DNA of 64,000 nt from Cheilinus undulatus (Eukaryota > Chordata > Actinopteri > Labriformes > Labridae), in the NCBI RefSeq assembly GCF_018320785.1, contig NC_054885.1, forward strand, positions 7,576,921 to 7,640,920. The letters are read 5' to 3'. Positions within the stretch are counted from its first letter, which is position 1. Each line of letters begins with the position of its first letter. The notes beneath the pieces are model-generated. The model was given only the letters and a program-made list of their open reading frames with translations, did not search any database and had not been told where the DNA came from. Position numbers and translations under genes: made by a program. Shown here piece by piece: positions 52,474-64,000 of the stretch.

Positions 52474-55400
52474 TTACGGCTGAGGAGGCGCTCCAAATTT
52501 GGCGCTCAGTTTGGTGACCAGAGCCATGATTTTAGGGTTGTTCTGATATTTGGCGATGTTCGCCGGATTCTGAGCAACATCCTGGAAGGCGGCCATCACC
52601 TCGGGATCCTGAAATTAAAATCCAAAAAAAGGAGAAACCATAAAAGTTAGCATGGGTCAAAAGCAGCAGGAAGATAAAATACCTTATTAGGATTTATGGG
52701 CTAATTAAAACAATGGTGTACAGCTCTGTCATCAACCTTTAAATCAAACTGCTCTGACTCTGCTCTGCATTTACTTGGAAAGTGGTGAAATATTAATGTT
52801 CTTCCTTCTGTTTAACACCACAATGGATTTTAAATAAAACAATCAAATGAAGCATAGTCTTTCAGCTTTGATTCAACGGGTTTCACAAGAACCTGGCATT
52901 TAACATTTAGGTACTACAGCCACTTTATTCAGAATACCTCCATTATTAGTCATCTGATCTCAAACCAAAGAATAAAGTATGATTTTCAGTATCTAAAGAC
53001 AAAACTGTGGGTGTGAAGACCCACAAACAAACAGCAACTAAAGGCCTGACAAAGCGTATACAGGGAGGAAATTAAGAATTTGTTGATGTCCATGGGCTCC
53101 AGACTTCAGACGGTCATTCACTGCAAAGGATTTTCATTCAAGAATAAGTATTTCAGCTTTTCTCAGTAATTGTGTACTCTTAATAATGGAGCTACTCTCA
53201 ATAAAATGGCTGTAATTTCAAAATGGGAAATGCCATAGTTTTACTTTGCGACATCTTGATTGTTTTGTATCAAATCTATTGCGTTGTTAAAGATACAGTA
53301 TGTTGAAGTTCTGCTCTGAAATATCTGTTAATTCAAAGAATGACCTCTCCTAGGTTATCTAATTTTTTTAACTGAGGTCTTACCGTATCTCAGATATTTC
53401 CTAAAATCTTCAAAGATGGACATATTCTTAATTTTCATAATTGTAATGGGAGTAGAGACAAGGACTGCTCAGCACCTCCAGCCCCCTCTGCCTCCTACTC
53501 ATTTCTACTTCTTGTTTTGAGTTTTTTTATTTTGAATTGAGGACTGGAAGTCGTGCTGCAAACTGTCCAAGAACGCAATACTGAAAGCAATGCTAGAGCG
53601 CATGTGCATTCCAGTATCACTTTCAGCATGAACATGGAAGTGCCTTTTTTAAGTGCATTTCTCCCGCAATATGAGAAATTTATGAATGAAAACAAAAAGC
53701 TGGTTTTCTGTTTAGTACATATATGAGGTTCAGTTTTTACTGAACAGAGTCTTTAATTCTAAACAAGAAGTAAACTGCGGAGATGGGCAGATGTGGTCTG
53801 GACTCTCATATTGTGTAACTGTTTTAGTTGAGAACCCCCTAGTGGCAGAATTTTACATACTGTGCATTTAACATCTTAAGCCCTAGCCTCTTTTATTTGG
53901 CTACTGCTTGAAATTACCAGCCTATCTTTAAATGAGTATAACTCTGTAACTACAAGGTGTTTGCGTCTGTAGTACCAGGCACCATTCCGTAGGGGGCAGA
54001 AGTGTCTGGTTATGTAGCGCTACGGCTACTTTGATATGTGGTCATTGATTTGACTGCTTTTTGAGTTTTTTGTGGTGTAGGTAAAATGCTTTGTTTGGGC
54101 TTGCAGCTGAGCTTTTTCTGTTTAATTTGATGTGTAACATGACTATTTTTGTGCAAAACTAGAGTGCACAGAGAGCAAGTTTGTTTAGATAAAGGCAAGC
54201 AGAACCAAATTTGGTTTCCACTAGGGTTTAAAGTAAATTAATAAAATTGTGCCACCGTCCAAACCATTACGGACCTAGATGTTAATTCAGGTTGCTTTTT
54301 TCCCAGTTGCAGAATTACAAGATAAGCTATAAAGCTTAAAAAAAAAGCCAAACAAGAAGAAATCAAAACAAACCCGATCCTTTCTTTTAACTGTTATGAC
54401 TTTTTTGGTCTCAACTCTCAGCTACCAAAACAAACTTATGTTGGAGAAAGATGTCCACATTTTTGTTTTTAGTCTATCAGTTTAGGAACACAAATAGCTA
54501 CAACCGGTCAAATCTCAAAGTCAAGTTTTTAAATATGAAACAGGTGACTGACCTTCATGGCGTTCATAAGCTCTGGATCTTTAAAGAATTCACCGAGACC
54601 GGGCATCCCAGGAGGAGCTCCACCGGGGAATCCAGCAGGACCTGACCGACAAAACATGGGACAAATAATCTGTATCAACACTGATTGTATCAGAAGGCGA
54701 ATTGTGCAGCAGGTCCACACCATCAGTAGTTCTTAAATTATTACATGAATACCAGAAAAAAACTCAAAAATCTAGGGCAACATCTTGTTATGCTGTTCGT
54801 TCTGACAGGATGATCAGGCATCCTTGATACACTGAAAACATCTCCAAACACTAATGTGTGCACAAATATGAAAAGCTAAGACCTGCCATGAGGTGTGAGA
54901 CCTTTTAATAAAAATACAGATTACTGTAAATTAATAAAAGTGATTTCACACACTGGTGTAAATCTATAAGACTTTGTAAACCTAAGTGTCAATGCTTTAA
55001 GAGCTCATGGTACCCAGAGGTGAGGTAAATTAAACTTGCTGCTGCTATATTTTGTTAATTTTGACATAAAAATTGATTTATTTTCTTCTCAGTTAAGACT
55101 CCTTACATGTCCTCATCTTCCCATCATGCACTGCGGAGGCGTCTCTTACCTGGGAAGTATCCTCCTCCATACTGTCGAGCCTCCTCCTCCTGTTCAGAGA
55201 AATAAAGGAGGACTTTTTCAAATTCACACACAAAGGCAGTCTGTGGACTGTGTCTCACTTAAACAACTGGGACAAATGATGCAATGGAAGGCAAATGTTG
55301 TCTGACCCTCTAATATAAAAAGACTGTGACTATTTTTTCTACCTGTTTCTATTGGCTTCTTTTACAGACAGTTCCTTTGCTTTCATTCACTCACTGTCAT

Positions 55401-58400
55401 CTGACATTAGGGTGCTAAAATAGAGTGCTTTGAATGGTGTAGACCAGTAGTTGTCAACCTTTCTTGCCCAAGGCACGCCTAAGATCAAGCCAAAATGTCA
55501 TGGCACCCCAAAACATGTTCAGTAAATCGAACATACAGCGTCAGTTTGGGTAGTCAAGCACTGCTATATTACTGAGATCAGCTGATCTCATGCAAGCCCT
55601 CGTCAGCTGACGGCCGGCTGATTTGCTTTTAAGCACGCTTTTGGCTAATCGCACTCATGCTGCCATATTTAAACTACTCTAACCTGGCTATGTTTTGCTG
55701 CGCCCTATGAAATCCACTTTTTACAACCTTCCTCCACCCCAGCTCCTCCTTCCAAGAACAGCCAGATATGAAAAACAGCAATAAGTGCAAATTTAAAACT
55801 GTAAATAAATAAAAACTATTTATGATCGCAAATCATGTGTGTTTCTTGACAAAGTGGCCCTGACTGAACTTATAGTTCAGGACAGTTGAATAGTTGCAGT
55901 TGTACGAATTGCTACGGCACACCGAGACTTGGCTCAAGGCACACCAGTGTACTCTGCCCCACTGTTTGAGAACAACTGGTGTAGACAAATAAATACATTT
56001 TTAAAAACACTATAATTTAAATTCTGTCCAAGAAAATCCCCCTTTTTAAGGTCTGGATGGATGAGCTTGTGTATATTAACAGTGGAAAAAGAATAAGATT
56101 GTCGTGAGGAATCTAGCTTGATTTTGTATTAAAGACAGAAAGAGAGGTGCACCGTGAAGTCTCAACGAGCTTTTCTCATAGATGAAGGGAAGGTAGTCAT
56201 ACATTCAAAGGAAGTTTTCAGACTTTTACCTTGGTTAAAAAATACCTAGAGAAACACCAAGGGCCATTAAAAAAGGATCTAGTTAATTAATTATCGTGAC
56301 AGTTGAACATTTCACTAAAATAGGTGTCAGAGTATCTCACCCTCTGAGCTCGGGCGTGTTCCTCTCTGGCTTTCTTTATCCTCTCCTTTTTCTCTCTGAT
56401 CTCCTTCTCTTCTCTCTTCCGCTCATATTTACGTCTGTGCTCTGAGATTTTCTTCGCCTGTAAACAAAAGGGAAAGAATTGCAAACTTCATTTTCACAGT
56501 TTGGAGCTTCCTTTGTGTGTCTGCCACCAGAGACTTCATGTTCCTGTGATTACAGGAACACTCATTACAGATTTTTACTTTGTCAAAACACCATATCAAA
56601 TATTACAGTCTGAATAAATACAATGCAGACATGTTTTTCTGACTCGTTACCTTTGGTAGGACCTCCTTCAGCAGAGCGCTGGCATCCTCATCATAGTCCA
56701 GTTTACAGGCTGTGGCCAGATCCCGAGCCGCCTCCTCCCAGTGACCCAGCAACCTGCAGCACACAGAATCACTCATTTCTACGGCAGTACTCATGAAATG
56801 AGCTGCTAAAGGAGGTGTGTTACAGCGACTTTCTGTAACAGCGTGTTTAGAGTTAGTGTTAGCCTGGAAATAAAGTTGCTGTCAACTACCATAGGCAGGA
56901 TGGCGGTCATGCATCCCCTCTAAGAGGGGATAAAACCCCTTTCACAGTGCCGATTAAGGCCATGGGTTTTATAACCCTGTGATGTTTCGAATGTAAAAAA
57001 GGCAGAACTGAGGAATGAAGTGATTCCCTTTGTGTGCCGCCTAAAAAGAGGTCAAAAAGGGAATGAGCAGAGACAGTAGGGGAGTGGCCTCTTAAAGTAT
57101 GAGAGCATGCATGTCTGTGAAGTGTTACCTGTGAGCCTTCCCCCTCCACTTGTACGGCTGAGCGGAGTCTGGGTTGATGCTGATGGCTCTGTCACAGTCT
57201 CTGATGGCTGCGTTCGGTTTCTGCATCTTAATGTAAACACTGAAACAAACCACATTATTATCAAATTAAAGAATGGAACCACTGAATGAACATTTGCAGG
57301 TGAATGAAACACCTGAACTCTCTCACCTGGCTCTCTTGGCGTACAGGATGGCTAAACACGGGTTCAGTTTGATGGCTTCAGTGAACAGATCCAGAGCTTT
57401 GGGCAGATCACCTGCAGGAGGAAAAAAATTACAAGATTGACTAGCTTTGTGATTGAATATTTTAAAAATGTATATATATTCCGTTAACACACCTTCACCC
57501 AGAGCGTTAATGGCCTCCATCTTCTTCTCGTTGGCCTGATCCATCATCTCATCTGTGACCTGAGAAAACAATGCTTGTGAATGTCCAAAAGAAGTTTGTC
57601 TGATATAAATCTGAAGGCCTGGTTTTATACAATTGACACTGAAATAATGAGAAAAGAGGGTCTGAATCTAATTGAATATTTGATTTTTCACAAGTAGATT
57701 TTTTTCTGTTTTACCTCAACGCTATCAATGTCTTCCAAGTCCTGAGGTTCTTCTGTGTCCGGCTCGATCACGCCCTCATTATCGATCTCTGAAAAAGTCA
57801 GAAACTAGTCATAAACATCCTTATTAACACAAAATTAAACAGTGTAGTTATACATTTGCAATTTTTGATCATTAAAAGCAAACAATTGGTCGTTACTTGG
57901 TGTCCAGGACTTCTATTTTTGCTGCCATGGTATCAAACAGGCTTTCAAAATGGTTTGACTTATTTGTACTAAAATCATATCATAGTTTATGATTCTTTCA
58001 TTTGACAACCATCAGGATATATGTGGTGTATTACCATTCAGCTAAAATATCATGCTATAACTTCTGGTCCATGTCACCTAGCTCTAACATCAATCTCACT
58101 GACACACATGACATGTTTTTAAGCCGGATTTGAGGACAGGTTCACCTCCCTCGACTGGAGGCTCATCACAAATTGTCTGAATAATCCCCAAGTGTGTGGC
58201 ATCATAACGGCTGTTTTACTGCTCCAAACTGTGCTGTAGCCTCCAAAACCTCAACGTGTAAATACTAGGTCATAATGCCTTCAATGGAAACCCACAACAA
58301 CCAATGAAAGCAAGGAGACCAGGTAGAGTCACCAGCGTGATGTTACGTATGCCAAGACAGCCTGTTGTAAACAGACAGCAAGCTAAGGATATCAATAGTC

Positions 58401-60696
58401 ATCTATGTTTATATTCATTCTAAAGTCACGTTTGATCACGTGAGAATCTGTGATTTATCCTGTATGGGGAATCTTCACTGTGAGGTGGTTGGCAGGGATG
58501 TGGTCTCCAGTGGTCTGACAGTCTGGCTGGGAATCAGGACCCACCACCACCTCCTCACGAGAAATCACAACCCAAATTTTTAAATTCTCAAAATGTATCT
58601 ATGGAAAAAAGTTGCAGTTTGGACCTTAGATGGAACATTAATGACCGTAGAGAAGGACAGGCAGAACAGTTAACCCACAATTTCCACATATGACGACTGT
58701 TCCACGTACCGAAGCGCCGCGAGTTTGCACTGACCGAAGATGAGCGACCTCGCCCATTGGAAGTGTCTAGAGAGGAGTGGCATGCAGCCCTGATCAGTGG
58801 GCAGTGATCATAGGAGAAGTGCAAGTTCACACAGGAATAGTATGTCAGCAGAGGACTATTTTACTTTCTGGGGTTAATTTATCATCCTTTCTGGCATGAG
58901 TCCATGATATTGTTGCTTCCACCATACATATACATTAGGAAGTTAAAAGGTTAATGTTTGCTTAAAGGATCTGAGGTTTTAAGTACAAGTTTTTGGCTAA
59001 ATTTCCTCAAAAGTCAACTTTTCATCATCAATGGCACCATTGTAGCTCTGTGACCTACTGACCTCTCAGTGACCCTTTGCTCTTGCTGCAGGATGAGACG
59101 TGATGTTGATATACTGATGATTTACGATCAAGGGTCTGTCCATTGTGTTGTATTTTGAAAGAACTGGATATTCTACACTTGTGACTTCCTGTTTGGAACT
59201 TTCTGATTGATGGGAATTGGCGCGGTTTGGCAGCGGCCAGCGCTGAAAACAGACCTGGAGCGTATTCCCAGTGAAGTGCAGCGGAGTGGCGATTCAAGGA
59301 CATGGCGGTACCGGACTGGAGCGCGGGCAGTGGAACTACTTTGATTGACTAGAGAGGGCGCGATTTGCTCCGCAGTACAATTCACCGGCGGATACCGCTG
59401 TATGTGGAAATCGCAGGTTAGAGAAGGACGTGCAAGCATGTTTTTTTTTTCTGAGATAGCATGGAAATTTTGGTAATTTCTCAAGGAATCATCCTGTTTT
59501 CTTTGGTAAACTAACTTTGTTATCATAAGATAAGGAGATACGTTAAAAATCTTGAGAAAAAAGATGTAAAATAACTCAATATCACAGGAAAACTAAGTAA
59601 AATATGGCTATTTGCTTGTTTTTGCCACCTTCTTTTTCCATGCACAAATTCGTGACCCCCTAAAAACAGCTCCACAGCCCACTTTTTGGTCCCAACCCAC
59701 CTGCTGAGAACCTCTGGTCTAGTGTGTGTGCTCAGATGAGCTTAAGACAAAAAAATCATTTGAAATTGCCCTTATATCCGTGGTCTCCTATGTGTTCAAA
59801 ACATATATAAGATTAAGAAATCATCTAGGGCGTGGCCTCTAGAGTCCACAGCTGTGATATCTGATCGTCTGTGTGCAGGTATGACATGCACAGGTACACA
59901 GTGATTAGGTGTAGTCTGCAGGTTATTTACCTATCTCACTCTCCTCGCTCTCAGAGGGCACAGGAGGCTCAGGCTCAGGTTCTGGAGCTGCAGCTGAAGG
60001 AGGAGGAGACGCACATGGACAGCCACCCTGCAAGTGAGACAACACCTGTTAAAACACCATGTCACAGGTGGGACACTTACAGGTAACTCAGCCAATATCA
60101 GACTATTATAAACTACACAAAGGCTTAAAAGGATTAAAAATATAAAATCAGACTTGTATTGATGTTTCTGTGTCACCTGGCATGATTCCTTTGCCTTCGG
60201 TAGCGGGGGGATTGTTGCTCCCATGCTGTAAAATAAAATTATTCCGGAATATTAAACAAGAAATTAAAAAATACCCTCCTGACTATTATGGAAGCTAATC
60301 TGTGGGTTATGTCAAAAATGTAAATATTAAATTAACTGCTTTATAAATTAAAGTATCACAATTCCACCAAAAACATGACACATATTACATGACAAGTTAT
60401 TGCCTTTTAATGTTTAACGAAAATATTTTATTTGCCCCTTCCCAAAAAGGGGTGGGTGTGTGGGCGGGGTCATTTATGTCAAGTACTAGAAATCAAATGT
60501 AAAAATATGGAGAGAAAAAGACAAAATTGCTTGGCTAAAATAAGTGATAACATGTTGACTGAGGCGTTGTCTCAGGTGTGTCTTACCCATGTAACCAGGT
60601 GCGCAGGAAGGCCAGCTCCGGCAGGTGCAGGATCTCCGGACTGGACTCACACAGCTGCACAAACCCCTTCAGCTCTGCCACTTTGCGTGGGTCCAT
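52474..60696 (-). CDS. st13: Hsc70-interacting protein (Hip)
   Basis: Twelve coding exons: 60696-60587, 60225-60177, 60027-59931, 57788-57715, 57559-57493, 57411-57327, 57239-57129, 56753-56651, 56457-56341, 55189-55150, 54641-54553, 52608-52474. They join in frame to 358 aa (human 369). Hip is a cytosolic co-chaperone that stabilises the ADP state of Hsc70. The N-terminus [20 protein letters not shown] is the dimerisation region. An acidic/proline linker follows ('[19 protein letters not shown]'), then three TPRs ('[12 protein letters not shown]', '[13 protein letters not shown]', '[20 protein letters not shown]'). A charged helix ('[18 protein letters not shown]') precedes a short Gly/Pro/Met stretch and the DP domain ('[20 protein letters not shown]'). 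The GGMP repeats of mammals are reduced to a few residues. A splice-acceptor-like CAG near 60726 suggests a separate leader exon. Confidence 0.97.
52680..54500. other. Gap: last st13 intron
   Basis: Intron between exons 54641-54553 and 52608-52474. AT-rich. No recognised element. Confidence 0.45.
55445..55978. mobile_element. Non-autonomous hAT element with 8-bp target duplication
   Basis: 534 bases starting CAGTAGTTGTCAACCTTTC and ending CACTGTTTGAGAACAACTG, flanked by the exact duplication GTGTAGAC at 55437-55444 and 55979-55986. The interior has 'CCCAAGGCACGCCTAAGATC' near the left and 'GGCTCAAGGCACACCAGTGT' near the right end. It lies in the st13 intron between exons 9 and 10. Confidence 0.93.
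57850..59640. other. Gap: st13 intron 3
   Basis: Largest st13 intron. A GC-richer stretch at about 59200-59420 stands out but resembles nothing I can name. Confidence 0.4.
59640..59716 (+). mobile_element. hAT right-end fragment
   Basis: GTGACCCCCTAAAAACAGCT-CC...GGTCCCAACCCACCTGCTGAGAACCTCTG is a typical hAT right end (inverted 'CAGAGGTTCTCAGCAGGTGG'). The next 8 bases GTCTAGTG would be the target duplication, but no left partner was found. Confidence 0.5.
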
Positions 60697-61170
60697 CCTG
60701 CGTGACACTCCCGCTCAGCGCGCGCTGCAAAACAGCAAAATATAAAACAGATAACTCAGCTCTGTTTATATGTGTTATGGTGGCGAGTGTGACCGTGTTA
60801 ACTGGTGACTTTGTGTCCTCTTAGTACCAATGTGAATACCCCTAGTCTCAATTTGTATCAAATAAATGTCTAAAAAGTTTTCTTACGATTCAGCAAAAAG
60901 TATTAATACATTTGTTTGAGGAATTTACGTCGGTTGAAGGTACGCCAACCGCGTGAGTATTCGTTAGAGTCACCAGCGAACACGGTTACACTTAAAACCA
61001 TAACACCTGCTGAGCTGCTAACGTTAAGAAGCTCGGCGTGCTAATATGCAGGGATTGAATGAGCGCGCAGTAAAAGCATTCTTTGTTCACATCATATAAA
61101 CCCCCAAACACGAAAACTTTCGCAGTAAAACTCCTCCAACATGACAGACTGTGTGTAAGGTCAGCAGTCA

Positions 61171-61183
61171 GAAGTTTCTAGAA
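61171..61183. promoter_or_regulatory. Perfect heat-shock element
   Basis: GAAGTTTCTAGAA is three alternating nGAAn units with exact spacing, the consensus bound by an HSF trimer. It lies 475 bases upstream of the st13 start codon and about 215 bases before the candidate xpnpep3 leader exon, in the divergent promoter of both genes. ST13/Hip works with Hsp70, so heat-shock control is plausible. The sequence alone does not show which gene responds. Confidence 0.6.
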
Positions 61184-61392
61184 CATGAATCTATGACGTG
61201 CTGACAGTTTGACGCATGATAGCATCGTTAGCTAGCTGCTTTGCGAGCTGTCATTAATGAAAAACTATTCTTAGTTTAACTTTAACTTTCTGTGGTATAA
61301 GATGAACTTACCTTATTACAAATATAAAATGCACACAGTGTATCTCTGTGAAAATATCCCGCAAATTAATGTTATATTTTTTATTTAATCTC

Positions 61393-61527
61393 CACAGATC
61401 TGCTACACTGTTAGCTGCGACGATTCCCCGTTTTGATTCAGGCAAGCTAACGGACAGCCCTGAAAGGATCAAGGTTACCTGTGCCCTGAGCATGGACTGT
61501 CAGGAGGAATCTAAGATGACTTTAACG
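61393..61527 (+). promoter_or_regulatory. xpnpep3: Candidate xpnpep3 leader exon
   Basis: A good donor ACG|GTGAGC ends this stretch at 61527, and an acceptor-like TTGCAG at 62822-62826 lies just before the xpnpep3 start codon. On the other strand a strong donor (GTAAGTTC) at 61313 could serve a st13 leader exon over the same DNA. Which use is real cannot be told from sequence. Confidence 0.4.
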
Positions 61528-61639
61528 GTGAGCATCACATGTTAATGACTGTGGATGGATGCCAGTTCCACGAACTTCGCCAAATGTTGTCTCGTTTTCT
61601 GCTGCAGCTGTGCCTCTGTCTCTTCCGGTACAAAATACT

Positions 61640-62400
61640 AGGAACAAAATTCCCACTTTCCCAAATGTTGCCAACATATTTGTAAAATTAAACCCAGACC
61701 TTCCTCTTTTTCTGTTGCATCTCTCCTTCTGTTATCAATTACACAGACTTGCTGGTAACAAACAACACCCATGTTGCCAACATATTTTTGCAATTAAGAC
61801 CCATTTCTCTCTTTATGTCATTATTGCACAAAATCGCTAGGAGAAAACAGCAACATTGCAATGTTGCCATCATATGTGAGCAATTTCTTTTGCAGCTCTC
61901 CTCTTGTCTCTAAGGCACACAATACTGGAAAAAAATCACTTACTTTGTCAAATGTTGCAAACATATTTAGGCAATTTAGACTTAGTTCTCTCTTTCTGTC
62001 TCTGCTGCAGAAATTGCAGGAGGGAAACCATCCACTTTGCCGAATGTTGTCAAAATATTTTTGCAATTTAGACTTAGCTCCCTCTTCCTTTCACAGCTCT
62101 CTTTTTCTCTCAATTAAACAAAATTGTCGTGAACAATACCACCCACTTCACCACATGTTCTCAACATATTTGTGCAATTTAAACTTGGCTCTCTCTTTCT
62201 GTCTCTATTGCACAAAAATTGATGAGAACAAAACCCACTCAGTTTGCCAAATGTTGCCAACTTATTTTGACAATTACACTTAGCCCTCTTTCTGTCTCTA
62301 TTGCATAGCATTGCTGGTAACTAAACCCACCTATGTGTACAGATGTTATCAACACATTTGGTCAATTAACTGAGCACTCTCTTTCAGTCACAGCTTTTTA
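61640..62400 (+). repeat. Satellite array, about 92-bp unit
   Basis: About eight units at 88-112 base spacing, each with 'CCAAATGTTGCCAACATATT' then 'TGTGCAATTTAGACTTAG', 'CTCTCTTTCTGTCTCTATTG' and 'CACAAAATTGCTGGGAAC'-like parts. Unit starts lie near 61665, 61772, 61860, 61951, 62042, 62154, 62250 and 62342. Same family as the inverted array at 27.2-28.7 kb. It sits between the likely leader exon and first coding exon of xpnpep3. Confidence 0.9.
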
Positions 62401-62832
62401 TTTGAGTCTATTTAAAATGCTGGGGACAAAAACCGTGCAACCATGCCTGATGTTTGATGATGCAATAATTTTCTGTTAAAATTTCTTTCCTTTTCTACAG
62501 CCATTATTTGTTATTACAAAGAGAAGGGGGCAGGATTGTAATCTCTGCCTGACAGACTAAACTCAGGGAGAAACTCCCTCCAGAACCAGTAAAGGGTCCT
62601 GTTAACAAACATGGGGACGGCAAGCTAGCAGGCTAACAGGCTAAATGTCATTAGAGGTAAAATAAGAGAAAAATAATGAGACGGTGATGTTAGTGAGCTA
62701 GTTTATGATAAAAAAATACTCGCAGTTAGCGCTTTTAATTACACTGTTTGAACCTTTTATGTATGAATATATTTACATGATAGGACAGGACATGCTGTGA
62801 CTCCAGATCAGTGTCAAACAGTTGCAGCAACA

Positions 62833-64000
62833 ATGTTGCCCTCAACCAGCAACTTAATGAGGAGTGCTGTGAGGCTGCTACCTCGGAGTACCTGGAGGCC
62901 AGGTGAGCCAATGTTGATCTATTTAGGAACTATTTATTACACACCTGTTGTACTGCATGCAAACTCGTGCACATTGCATAAATTGTTAAAATAAGTTGGC
63001 AACGTTTGGAAAAGTGGGTGGAACCCTCCCTTCCTGCCAAGCCCACCTGTCCAAACATTGTCAACTTATTTGTGCAAAATAGACCGTGCTCTCTGTTCAG
63101 CTTGGAGCTTTTGGTGAATATCTGACAGAAAGTATGTCATTTCTTAAGCTTGTAAATGTTGCCAATGTTTTTGTGCAATTTAGACAGAATCACTAATCTT
63201 CTACTTATCTGTCTTAGACTGATGTAGTTTTAAAGTTTTGGTCATTTGTGATCATATTGCTTATTAAATTGCACATACTGTACCATGTTTAAAGATGCTG
63301 AAAACCTAAGTTTGGAAAGCTGTTGTGTATTTATTATTGCATTAATACAGAGTTTTGATACTAATTAGTACAAACTTTATTAAATGTTTTATATTGTTGT
63401 ATAAAACACATGTACCTTTAAAGTTAAGGTCTAACATTGATTCTCTATCAGATTTTTAAAACTGGGACATTTTCTGTTAAAAGATTAACTTTTATTGCTG
63501 ATATTTCTGTTATGGAATTTTATTTTAATAGGCAACTGTCAGCCTTACTGCACTTAACTTTGATTCATATATTAACATGTAAATGAGCTCAAATGATCTC
63601 TACACTCTCTCTTCTTCATTGCAGATAAGACTGTTAATTGTTAATGCAGATGGTTGTAAATTCATACGTCAAGTTAATTTAATTGAATTTAATTCAAAAC
63701 TTTATTACAGGGCTCTTGGTGCAGATAAAAGACAACACATAGGGAGACACTGTTATGCATTAAAATGAAAAAAAGGACAATAAATGTTACAGTGTTATGA
63801 ATATGATTGAGTTGGTCAGCCTTCATTGACCACACATAGCTAAATCATCGGCATGTCCTTGTTTATAAGGCTTATTATTATAAGGCTTTACTTCATCTCT
63901 TAATAGTCTATTTTTTTTTTTTTTAACAAATAATTTTTTTGTCTATGTTGCAGGATGTGTGTGGTGTCTCTGCAGAAACATTTCAGTGAAACCTGGAGGT
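62833..64000 (+). CDS. xpnpep3: Xaa-Pro aminopeptidase 3, N-terminus (partial gene)
   Basis: First coding exon 62833-62902 and start of the second, 63954-64000, which runs off the window. Joined across a phase-1 intron they read MLPSTSNLMRSAVRLLPRST-WRP-GCVWCLCRNISVKPGG. The first part is an Arg-rich, acid-free amphipathic leader, as expected for mitochondrial import. 'GCVWCLCRN' aligns with 'GCMLCSQRR' of human XPNPEP3 right after its leader. The family is a metallo-aminopeptidase that removes N-terminal residues before proline and trims imported mitochondrial proteins. No catalytic part is in the window. Head-to-head position with st13, as in human, strongly supports the call. Confidence 0.75.
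62985..63190. repeat. Scattered satellite units in xpnpep3 intron 1
   Basis: One inverted piece (AAGTTGGCAACGTTTGG, about 62993) and two direct pieces (ACATTGTCAACTTATTTGTG-C near 63055; AAATGTTGCCAATGTTTTTG-TGCAATTTAGAC near 63148). The last matches both array types: its GTTGCCAATGTTTTTG is the 27 kb form and its TGTGCAATTTAGAC the 61.6 kb form. Confidence 0.7.
63200..63940. other. Gap: xpnpep3 intron 1, right part
   Basis: AT-rich intron with no recognised feature up to the acceptor at 63953. Confidence 0.5.

Noticed and set aside
59170-59430. GC-rich stretch as a possible exon or CpG promoter inside st13 intron 3
   Set aside because: No open frame joined to good splice sites and no similarity I recognise. 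Left as unexplained.

Overview
This 64 kb window is vertebrate nuclear DNA, almost certainly from a ray-finned fish (probably a percomorph teleost). Genes are split into short exons with GT-AG introns. Introns and spacers are full of old DNA-transposon copies (hAT, Tc1/mariner, piggyBac), LINE pieces and tRNA-derived SINEs, and there is one nuclear tRNA gene. No bacterial, phage or plasmid feature and no retrovirus-like element was recognised.

Six protein genes were read exon by exon and one tRNA gene was found. In order: chadl (minus, 3' part beyond the left edge, coding exons at 931-2002); rangap1 (minus, 15 coding exons at 7104-17437, 572 aa); zc3h7b (plus, 22 coding exons at 21587-41922, about 1,035 aa); tRNA-Gln(CTG) at 43142-43213 (plus); rbx1 (plus, 5 exons at 43836-49202, 108 aa); st13 (minus, 12 exons at 52474-60696, 358 aa); and xpnpep3 (plus, first coding exon at 62833, running off the right edge). 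Every exon set closes in one reading frame with matching intron phases. The same genes lie together on human 22q13, from memory in the order ST13-XPNPEP3-RBX1-EP300-L3MBTL2-CHADL-RANGAP1-ZC3H7B. This is therefore a conserved block with a changed internal order: rbx1 follows zc3h7b here, and EP300 and L3MBTL2 are absent.

Two spacers are head-to-head promoter regions: rangap1/zc3h7b (about 19.0-21.2 kb) and st13/xpnpep3 (about 60.7-61.4 kb). The second holds a perfect three-unit heat-shock element at 61171-61183, fitting for st13, whose product is an Hsp70 co-chaperone.

The genes share themes rather than a single pathway: Ran GTPase cycling and SUMO at the nuclear pore (rangap1), cullin-RING ubiquitin ligases (rbx1), Hsp70 chaperoning (st13), RNA binding (zc3h7b), mitochondrial aminopeptidase (xpnpep3) and extracellular matrix (chadl).

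No new multi-gene system is present. The most unusual things are in the non-coding part: one satellite unit forming two separate arrays in different genes in opposite orientation (27.2-28.7 and 61.6-62.4 kb) plus stray units; a recent local copy of a zc3h7b exon with a lost splice donor (39756-39850); several hAT copies with exact 8-bp target duplications, one splitting a LINE; and a TTAA-bounded piggyBac relic in rbx1 intron 1.
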